Source: DASZMX01 sp035551475 (GTDB lineage Bacteria; Verrucomicrobiota; Verrucomicrobiia; Limisphaerales; Palsa-1400). Taken from it: a stretch of 44,826 nt of DNA. The DNA lies in assembly GCA_035551475.1 (NCBI GenBank), contig DASZMX010000075.1, positions 1 to 44,826 on the forward strand. Reading direction: 5' to 3'. Shown piece after piece: positions 36,365 to 43,085 of this stretch; the first letter of the stretch is position 1, and each line of letters begins with the position of its first letter. A model generated the notes under the pieces. That model did not search any database, had not been told where the DNA came from, and saw only the letters and a list, made by a program, of their open reading frames with translations. Position numbers and translations under genes: made by a program.

Positions 36365-36381
36365 GTCCTACACTGCGCCCG

Positions 36382-37818
36382 TTGAATTTTATTCCCGCAG
36401 AACTCGACCGCATTTTGCGCGAAACCCCCGTTTTGCGTCGCTCCTTTCTCGTGGGCGGCTGTGTGCGGGACGCGTTGCTCGCCCGTCCGCCGGGGCCGGA
36501 TTTCGATGTCGAGGTGTTTGGCGTCGGCTATGAAGCTTTGGCTGCGGGATTGGCGGCGTGGGGCAAAACCGATCTGGTGGGGCGTTCCTTCGGCGTCGTG
36601 AAATTGAGTATCGGCGGCGCCTTCACTTACGATTTCACGATTCCGCGGCGCGACTCCAAAATTGCCCCGGGCCACAAAGGTTTCGCGGTGGAATTTGATC
36701 CCGACATCACGCCCGAGCAGGCGGCTTCCCGGCGCGATTTCACGATCAATTCGCTGATGTACGATCCGCGCGAACATTGGTTGCTGGATTTTTTTGGCGG
36801 GCAAGCCGATCTGGAACATCGGATTTTGCGCCATACCAGCGCGGCGTTTGGGGAAGATCCGTTGCGCGTTTTGCGCGGCATGCAATTCGCCGCCCGTTTC
36901 AATCTAACCCCGGCGCCGGAAACCATCGAGCTGGCGCGGCGCATTAAATCGTCCTATGCGCAGCTTCCGGTTGAACGCGTGCGGGAAGAATGGTGCAAAT
37001 GGGCGCGCTTGAGCGTTACGCCATCCTTGGGGTTGAAATTTCTGCGTGACACGGAATGGATCGACCACTTTCCCGAACTTAAAGCCACCATCGGCGTGCC
37101 GCAGGAGCCGGAATGGCATCCCGAAGGCGACGTTTTTGTGCACACCTGCCATTGCTGCGATGCGATGGTGCAGTTGCAGGATTGGCAAACGGCGGATTCG
37201 GACACGCGCGTGGCGCTGATGCTCGGAATTTTGACGCACGATTTTGGCAAGCCGGCCACCACGCATCAGGCCCTGCGGCACGGCGCGATGCGCATTGTCT
37301 CGCCGGGCCACGAAGAGGCGGGCGAACCGGTGGCGCGCGCTTTCTTGCAGCGCATCGGCGTGCCTATCGCCATGGAAAACCGGGTCGCGCCGCTGGTGCG
37401 CAATCACCTGATCCATTTTCAGGATGTCAGCGATCGGTTGATTCGCCGTCTGGCCAAGCGCCTGGAACCGGAGAGCATCGAGCATTTGTGCCTGATCATC
37501 ACCGCCGACAGCAACGGGCGCCCGCCGCGCCCCCCCTCGGAGCCGGAGAACGTCAAAAAGCTGCTGGCTCGCGCGCACGAATTGCAGGTGCGCCATCAAC
37601 CGGCGCCGCCGATTTTAATGGGGCGCCATCTGTTGGAACTCGGCCTGGCGCCGGGGCGGGAATTTCGCGTGATGCTGGACGCGGCTTACGAAGCCCAATT
37701 GGAAGGCGTTTTTTTCGATTTGACGCAGGCGCGGCGCTGGCTGGCGGAGCAGGAAGGGTTGCCCTTGGCCGCGGACATTCGGGAGCGGCTGTTAATCGGT
37801 CAGAAGGTCCAGCAATGA
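36382..37818 (+). CDS. cca: CCA tRNA nucleotidyltransferase / poly(A) polymerase family with HD domain
   Basis: The protein has 478 residues and starts at TTG 36382; no in-frame ATG lies nearby. The nucleotidyltransferase head shows LVGGCVRDALL and DFDVEVFG with the catalytic Asp pair. RRDFTINSLMYDP, DLEHRILRHT and FGEDPLRVLRGMQFAARF follow, typical of class II enzymes. The HD phosphohydrolase segment (VHTCHCCDAM, LGILTHDFGKP) comes next. CCA-adding enzymes build or repair the tRNA 3' end. The tRNA here encodes CCA, so a repair role is possible, though a poly(A) polymerase role is not excluded. The 3' end overlaps the convergent peptidase gene by 27 bp. Confidence 0.92.
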   Translation: MNFIPAELDRILRETPVLRRSFLVGGCVRDALLARPPGPDFDVEVFGVGYEALAAGLAAWGKTDLVGRSFGVVKLSIGGAFTYDFTIPRRDSKIAPGHKGFAVEFDPDITPEQAASRRDFTINSLMYDPREHWLLDFFGGQADLEHRILRHTSAAFGEDPLRVLRGMQFAARFNLTPAPETIELARRIKSSYAQLPVERVREEWCKWARLSVTPSLGLKFLRDTEWIDHFPELKATIGVPQEPEWHPEGDVFVHTCHCCDAMVQLQDWQTADSDTRVALMLGILTHDFGKPATTHQALRHGAMRIVSPGHEEAGEPVARAFLQRIGVPIAMENRVAPLVRNHLIHFQDVSDRLIRRLAKRLEPESIEHLCLIITADSNGRPPRPPSEPENVKKLLARAHELQVRHQPAPPILMGRHLLELGLAPGREFRVMLDAAYEAQLEGVFFDLTQARRWLAEQEGLPLAADIRERLLIGQKVQQ

Positions 37819-38790
37819 CATTCCGTTCGGCGCCAGCTCCCAACTCGCGCCCCGGCGTTTGACCAAACGGCGGCCCGGATTTTTCGTCTCTTCCGTTTCG
37901 TTGACAGAAAGCAGCTCGTAGCGGCCGGAGCCTTTCAATTCCGCCGCCGAGCGCGGAATCAACTCGAAGGGCAGGCCGTTGAAATCCAGCGCGATTTCAT
38001 AACCCGCGACCGGTTGGGCGGGATTGGCGCGCTTGACGAGCATGGGATAACGCCGCGCCCACGCGAGATCCGCCTTGCGCACCTGCACGCGGCACAATTC
38101 CGTCCGATGCTGCAAGAATTCGAGGAGGCTGAATTTGGGTCCCAGCTCGTGCTCCGCCAGCAGGACCAGCCGCGGATCGATGCCCACCAGGTTTTGCCCA
38201 TTCCATAAACCGTGATCATTGCGCTCAGTGGGATTGCGGCGCTTGAACCAGGCGGCGAAATGATCGCTGTAAAATAAATTCAATTCGAAATGCACATGCG
38301 CCCGCTCTTTGGAAATGCGTTCGTGCGTGTTGCTGGTGCGGCCCATGACCGCAATCGGCTGCCCGCGCCGCACGGGATCGCCGGGCTTCAGATTGGCCGC
38401 CACTTCTGACAAGTGGGCGTAGAGCGAATAAATCTCGATGCCTTCCACGAGGTGCCGCACGACGATGTACCGCCCGTAATTGGAAAGCGCGGGCTGTTTG
38501 TTGATGTAGGCCACCGTGCCATCGTCGGTCGCCATCACCGGATCGATGGGTTCGCCGTGGCGGTCGCGCTCCAGGCATTTGATGTCCAGGCCTTCGTGAA
38601 TTTGCCAGCCGTCGGAGCGCACGCAGCCAAATGTCCCCGTGGTCCAGGGCTTGCCCGTGGTGCCGACAAAAAATCTTTCGCCGCCCTCGGGTTCGAACAA
38701 AGCGTGATTGGCCGTGGGCAACGCGAATGGCTGCGCCCCGGCCATCGCAATCGACCCAACGAGCAAAACTCCGGCAAAAAACTTTTTCAC
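37792..38790 (-). CDS. Secreted M23-family metallopeptidase
   Basis: The 332-residue protein has a signal peptide ending near MAGAQ (residue 20). Zinc ligands follow the LytM/M23 pattern: His65-x3-Asp69 in QIHEGLDIK, then His165-x-His167 in RAHVHFEL, with His126 in LYAHL as a further active-site residue. M23 enzymes cut peptide cross-links in peptidoglycan, or recruit amidases when degenerate. All ligands are present here, so it is probably active. The C-terminal 100 residues are a non-catalytic extension. It lies 7 bp downstream of the lipoprotein gene. Confidence 0.92.
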   Translation of the reverse strand: MKKFFAGVLLVGSIAMAGAQPFALPTANHALFEPEGGERFFVGTTGKPWTTGTFGCVRSDGWQIHEGLDIKCLERDRHGEPIDPVMATDDGTVAYINKQPALSNYGRYIVVRHLVEGIEIYSLYAHLSEVAANLKPGDPVRRGQPIAVMGRTSNTHERISKERAHVHFELNLFYSDHFAAWFKRRNPTERNDHGLWNGQNLVGIDPRLVLLAEHELGPKFSLLEFLQHRTELCRVQVRKADLAWARRYPMLVKRANPAQPVAGYEIALDFNGLPFELIPRSAAELKGSGRYELLSVNETEETKNPGRRLVKRRGASWELAPNGMSLLDLLTD

Positions 38791-38797
38791 GGAACGG

Positions 38798-39379
38798 CTA
38801 GTACTTGCTTTTCGCCTTGGCGATTACATTTTTCAAGCCTTCCACGATATGCGCCGCTTCCTCGCGCGTGGCATCGGGCGTGAAGCGCACATTGCCGTTG
38901 GACATCCGATGGTTGATCATCACGGCGCTAATCCAGCCGGATTTGCGCGGCTGATCCGAAGGGGCGCCGGCGTCCGGATGTTGAATGTCCGCGTTGGCGT
39001 CCTCCTTCGTGCCCGGCGGGGGAAAGTGCGAGAAAATCACAATGCGCCGGCCCCGGTTTCCGACCGTCGTCATGTCCAGCACGGTGGCGCCGTGATCGTT
39101 GAAACTCAGTTCAATGGCGTAGGTGCCGTCGGGATTGTCGTCGAGCCGGGCGCTGCTCAAGTCGCTTTCATCCAGGAAGGGTTCGCGGTCGATGGACATC
39201 GGAATGCGCTGCCGTGTCACATAAACTGTGCCGGCCCCGGACGACTCCCGGCGGCTCTCCAAATAGAGGCGAATCGTCGCGACTTGCTTCTTGCCGTAAC
39301 CCATCGAACCGCAGCCCGCCACGGCCAGCGCCAGGGCGGAGATGAAATAGATGTTGAACCAACCTCGCAGACTCTTCAT
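38798..39379 (-). CDS. Predicted lipoprotein of unknown function
   Basis: The protein has 193 residues from the ATG at 39379; an upstream in-frame start at 39451 would put 24 residues before the signal peptide. The lipobox is VAGC with Cys23 after a hydrophobic stretch (YFISALALAVAGC). The rest is soluble and beta-rich, with no domain I recognise. It probably sits at the membrane facing the periplasm. It precedes the M23 gene in the same direction, suggesting an envelope role. Divergent from the small basic protein gene, 43 bp away. Confidence 0.82.
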   Translation of the reverse strand: MKSLRGWFNIYFISALALAVAGCGSMGYGKKQVATIRLYLESRRESSGAGTVYVTRQRIPMSIDREPFLDESDLSSARLDDNPDGTYAIELSFNDHGATVLDMTTVGNRGRRIVIFSHFPPPGTKEDANADIQHPDAGAPSDQPRKSGWISAVMINHRMSNGNVRFTPDATREEAAHIVEGLKNVIAKAKSKY

Positions 39380-39422
39380 ATTCAGGCCATAAACAGCAAA
39401 GCGCAGAACAAAGCAAACAAAT

Positions 39423-39545
39423 ATGGGACAACAATCCAATAAAACCATCAAGCGCGGCCGCCGCGCCTCCTACATCAAACGCAAAAAGGCCGCCGCCAAA
39501 ACCAAGTCCTCTGCCAAGAAGAAAGAAGCGCCGGCCAAGGCCTGA
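39423..39545 (+). CDS. Small very basic protein (40 residues)
   Basis: MGQQSNKTIKRGRRASYIKR is followed by a Lys/Ala-rich tail (KKAAAKTKSS...KEAPAKA). About 16 of 40 residues are Lys or Arg. The MGxQSNK-KRxRR-AYIxRKK pattern recalls a small conserved protein I have seen in Verrucomicrobia genomes, but I cannot name a function. The composition suits nucleic-acid or ribosome binding. The gene is intact from ATG to TGA. No clear Shine-Dalgarno precedes it. Confidence 0.7.
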   Translation: MGQQSNKTIKRGRRASYIKRKKAAAKTKSSAKKKEAPAKA

Positions 39546-39691
39546 TCTCCACCCCATCCTCCGGCCATTCCCGGGGTTCTCATGGAACTGGCTGGCAAGC
39601 AAGCAAGCCGCGCCTCCATCGTTCCTGAGTCGTTTCGTTTAATCGGCGCCATAACCTTGTAATAGCGAAAACATTGTGCGAGGCTTGCGGA

Positions 39692-41745
39692 ATGATCACC
39701 CGCTTGCTCGAACGGCTTTCAGGGCTTCTCATCTGGGTTGGCTTGTTTTTTCTTCAAAACCCAGCGTTCGCCGGAGGCGTGGTGGCAAGTCCCACGGAGG
39801 GCTCGTTGCGGGCGGCGATGGCGGGTGGAGGCGTGGTCACCTTCAACTGTAGCGGGACGATCTATTTAGCAGGCAGCCTCGTCATTTCAAACCAAACGGC
39901 GCTGGACGGAACGGGACAGAGCATTGCGATTAGTGGAAGCAATGCGGTGCAGATTTTTGTGGTTTATTCGGGAGGCGCCCTGAGTTTGACCAATTTGACG
40001 GTGGCGGATGGTTTTGCCGCCGGCCCGTCCTATTCAAATTCGCCCGTGCCCGTGGCAGGATGGGGTGGAGCGGTGTCAAATGCGGGAAATCTGCAGGCGG
40101 TCGGATGCGTTTTTTCCAACAATGCAGCGTGGAGCTACACCCAAGCTGACCCGTATAGCGCGTATTTCACCCTGCCTGGAGGGTTCGGGGGAGCGGTGTA
40201 CAACGTCGGATCGGCCAGCCTTTCGGGGTGCATGTTTGTCAATAATACCGCGACCGGGGCGCACGGGGCGATTGATCAGTTTGCTCCTGGTTATATTGAC
40301 CTTACCGGGGGTGACGGAAGTGGAGGAGCTTTATACAGTTCAAGTTCGGCCGTCATCGTAAATTGTGTCTTCTCAAATAATCTGGCCACAGGAGGCGACG
40401 GAGCCACGTTGAGGGGGTTGGATTCCGGAGTATCGTATAATCGAGGCGGGCCGGCGGGTGCGGGCTATGGAGGAGCTTGCTGCAACACAGGTGTTATTTT
40501 GGTGTCAAACTGCGCGTTTGCGGCCAATTTCTCCACAGGAGGGGCGGGTGGGCCGGGCCCGGCCGGACTGGACGAAGTCTATGGTGGGCAACGAGGCTAC
40601 TCGGGGGGGTGCCGGGGGCGGGGAACGGCGGCGCATTTTGCCAGCAGAACGGTTCTGCCCAGATTGTAAATAGCACTTTGGCGCGCAACGGCGCCGCGGG
40701 GGGAGTGGGCGGGGAAGGGGGCGCTGGAGGCGCGACGTCCGTCCACAACGGGACAGGCGGAACCGGCGGCCCGGGCGCCAATGGCGGCGCTGCGATGGGC
40801 GGCGCGATCGCGGCGTTAGGAGGTAACGTAACTGTTTTCAACGCCACGATCGCCTCGAATGTGGTCGTTGGCGGTCCGGGGGGCGAAGGCGGACAAGGTG
40901 GACCGGCGTACATCCACACGTACCCCGGTCAGCCTGGAACCAATGGCGTTTCGGGCGTCGGGCAGGGCGATTCTGTGAGCGTTAGCGGAGGCGTTACGCT
41001 GCTCAAGAATTCAATTTTTGCCGCGAATGCGGCTTCTGACACGAATATCTATGGCGTCATTCACGATGGCGGGAACAACCTTGATTCTGACAGCCAGAAT
41101 ACATTGACGAGCTCGACAAGCATGAACGGCGTTGACCCCAAGCTGGCGCCGTTGGGGAATTACGGAGGACCAACTCCGACGATGGCGTTATTGCCGGGCA
41201 GTCCGGCGATTGATGCGGCCGATCCTGCGTCGTATCCCGCCACGGACCAACGAGGCTATGCCAGACCGTACGGCGTTGGGCCGGATATCGGCGCGTTTGA
41301 GTATGTTCCGGGAGTTATCGCCGGGCGGATTGCGGGGTTGTGGAGCGGAGACCAGGCGATCGTGTTTGCGGGCGAGTCTCAAACGGCCACCACAAATGGC
41401 GCGTTCTTCTTTTCTTTGCCAGCGGGGAGCTACACCGTAACCCCCAGCAACGCTAACTATGTTTTCTCGCCTGCCGCCCAAACGCTTAGCGCCCAGGCCA
41501 CCCAGACCAATGTCGTTTTTCAGGCGTATCACCGGAATGCGATTACCGTGGAAACGGCTGCTGCTGGCTACTTTCACGTGGGATTCGCGGGAACAAACGG
41601 CCAGACGTATCGGATATTTGTCTCCACCAACCTAACCGGCTGGAGCCCGTTGCTGACGAACTCCATTGGCTTGAGTGGCGTCGGAGAGGTGGTTTTGCCC
41701 ATGACCAATCAGACGCGGCAGTTTTACCGCGCAGTGACGCCCTAA
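39692..41745 (+). pseudogene. Frameshifted secreted beta-helix (choice-of-anchor Q) protein
   Basis: The first frame starts at ATG 39692 (an ATG at 39674 is also possible) with a signal peptide ending NPAFA. It encodes pectin-lyase-like beta-helix repeats such as SLSGCMFVNNTATG and VIVNCVFSNNLATGG. Good coding sequence leaves this frame at a run of seven G at 40603-40609. It continues in another frame as GGVPGAGNGGAFCQQNG, with further repeats. An anchor region (GNYGGPTPTMALLPGSPAID...DIGAFEY) and a C-terminal beta domain to the stop at 41745 follow. One base lost in the G run, or a -1 slip, joins both parts into about 683 residues. Likely an adhesin or polysaccharide-associated surface protein. 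Confidence 0.75.
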
Positions 41746-41954
41746 ACGCACTGAAATAGTTGGCGCGACTTATCCACTCCGGGGAAAACACGAGAGCGCA
41801 ACAAAGGTCTTTAAGTCAGTACTAAAATTCAAAAAGCCTTTGATTTTGCTGGGTTTGGTTGGGTTTGGGCCTGGTGAATAAAATCCGCAAAAAGTGAATA
41901 AGCCTGTGGACAAGATTTCGTTCACAGTTTACGGGGTTCTGCTAAGGTCTTCCC
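41746..41954. other. Intergenic stretch with G-rich tract
   Basis: No gene is seen here. At 41851-41869 lies GGGTTTGGTTGGGTTTGGG on the plus strand. It has four G runs (one of only two G) spaced by T, so a two-tier G-quadruplex is conceivable. The segment joins the beta-helix gene to the structured RNA. Confidence 0.4.
41921..41948 (+). promoter_or_regulatory. Possible promoter of the structured RNA
   Basis: TTCACA (41921-41926) and TAAGGT (41943-41948) are 16 nt apart and resemble weak -35 and -10 boxes. They would start transcription near 41955, just before the first strong hairpins. The match is only moderate and is a guess guided by the RNA position. Confidence 0.25.
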
Positions 41955-42835
41955 AGTTCATTGAAAGAGCTGGAGCGGCGGCGGTGGACGAAAGAAAATC
42001 GGCGGGCGCTCCAAGGATAATCCCAGGTGACTGGGGAAAGGTTGAGTCAGGCTGGTTGACGCAACCCCTCTGAGAAACTTCGCAAGGAGCGGACGGAGGC
42101 AGGATTCACCAGTTCCTCTGGCAGCGTTCGCGCGCTGTCAGTAAACGCGAAAAAGGAACTGTGCGGCGAGGAATGAAAAAGAAGTTAGAAACCATTCCGA
42201 GCCCGGTTAAGTAGTTCAGGCTGGTTTCAGGCTTGGGCGAATCGCAGTTACCCAGAGGGTAAAACGGTTGCTACTGTGTATCAGCACGGGACGATAACTC
42301 TGGCGGCTCCGACGAGGAGTTCGGCCAAAAGAAAGACGCCGAAAGGCGGGACAAAGTGAGCATTCGTCTCGGGAAGGACACCGCGCCATGGCAGAGCCGG
42401 TGAAAACCTTCCGAGAAGCGGGCGGTGTTACAAACGACGCCGCCAGCTTGTGAGCGAAAAGCAACCTGAGAGTTAAGAGGTCAGACCCGTAGCGCTGGGC
42501 CAACGCACCGCCAACCGCGGTGGCCGTCCCAGGGCAAAATGGTTAAGACGCGGAACTGCAATCACAAACGTGTCTTTACCTGGTTCGCAGGCCGGCGTCC
42601 GCAAACGCCAGTCCAAGCGAGCTAAGAGGCCTCACTCGAACTTCAGCGACCGCAAGGCGCTGGACGGCCCTGCTATGAGGCCGAAGAAACTCCGCTTGCC
42701 GTGGAGAATGGCGTCGGGAAGCTGTCAGCCCCATGCGGGCGCCTAATTGATAGCACGGGAAAGAGAGAGTGGCGAACTCCCAGCCCCCAATTTGCCTCCG
42801 TCTAGTCGAAAGACCGGACGGAGGCTTATTGTTTT
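41955..42835 (+). ncRNA. Large structured non-coding RNA, family not recognised
   Basis: No plausible protein is encoded in about 880 nt. Many plus-strand helices can be drawn: GGAGCG/CGCTCC (41972, 42007); CCCAG-GTGA-CTGGG (42022-42035); GGTTG.GTCA/TGAC.CAACC (42040-42066); CAGTTCCT/AGGAACTG (42110, 42154) enclosing CTGGCAGCG/CGCTGTCAG; CGCC-GAAA-GGCG (42337-42348); a 12-nt helix at 42541/42569; GGCGT/ACGCC (42594, 42605); and CAGCG/CGCTG (42644, 42658). It ends in a strong terminator. It lacks the RNase P core GAGGAAAGTCC, a tmRNA start and tag, and group II domain V. Large families such as GOLLD, ROOL, OLE or HEARO remain to be excluded. The 5' end is approximate. Confidence 0.7.
42794..42835 (+). 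terminator. Intrinsic terminator of the structured RNA
   Basis: GCCTCCGTC (42794-42802) pairs perfectly with GACGGAGGC (42817-42825). The inner stem GTC/GAC has a GAAA loop, and TTATTGTTTT follows at 42826-42835. The same 5' arm can pair with an identical decamer at 42091-42100. Confidence 0.9.
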
Positions 42836-42887
42836 CTGGAGGCTCACGGCGGCTTCTGGCGATGTTCTATTGATTTTAAAGAGGGGG

Positions 42888-42971
42888 AAATTTTTAAACA
42901 GGAGGAAGCAGAGATAGCAGAGAATGAAATTCCCCCTCTGCTGCCTTTGTTAGCTCCTGTTTAAATTTTTT
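42888..42971. repeat. Dispersed palindromic repeat, copy 3
   Basis: Left arm AAACAGGAGGAAGCAGAG (42896-42913) shares 17 bases with copy 1. The right arm contains CTCTGCTGCC and CTCCTGTTTAAA, giving a perfect 12-bp outer helix TTTAAACAGGAG/CTCCTGTTTAAA. The central part differs from copies 1 and 2. It lies between the structured RNA and the CARDB gene. The remaining 42836-42887 and 42972-43085 show nothing recognisable. Confidence 0.85.
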
Positions 42972-43085
42972 TCGGGCTGGTTTGCAGGGCGCGTTCGCTG
43001 GTTTTCTTAAAATTGAAATGGCTCGCCAGATGCTCTCAGAACCGTTTTGCTGTGCGCAAACTTGGATCAGCCGACTGGGACACTC

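Noticed and set aside
42216..42503. 95-codon minus-strand frame inside the structured RNA
   Set aside because: Arg/Ser-rich without homology, and it lies across several strong plus-strand RNA helices.
41955..42835. RNase P RNA or tmRNA
   Set aside because: The RNase P core GAGGAAAGTCC is absent. There is no tmRNA 5' GGATTCGAC-type segment, no ALAA-type tag and no tRNA-like 3' end.
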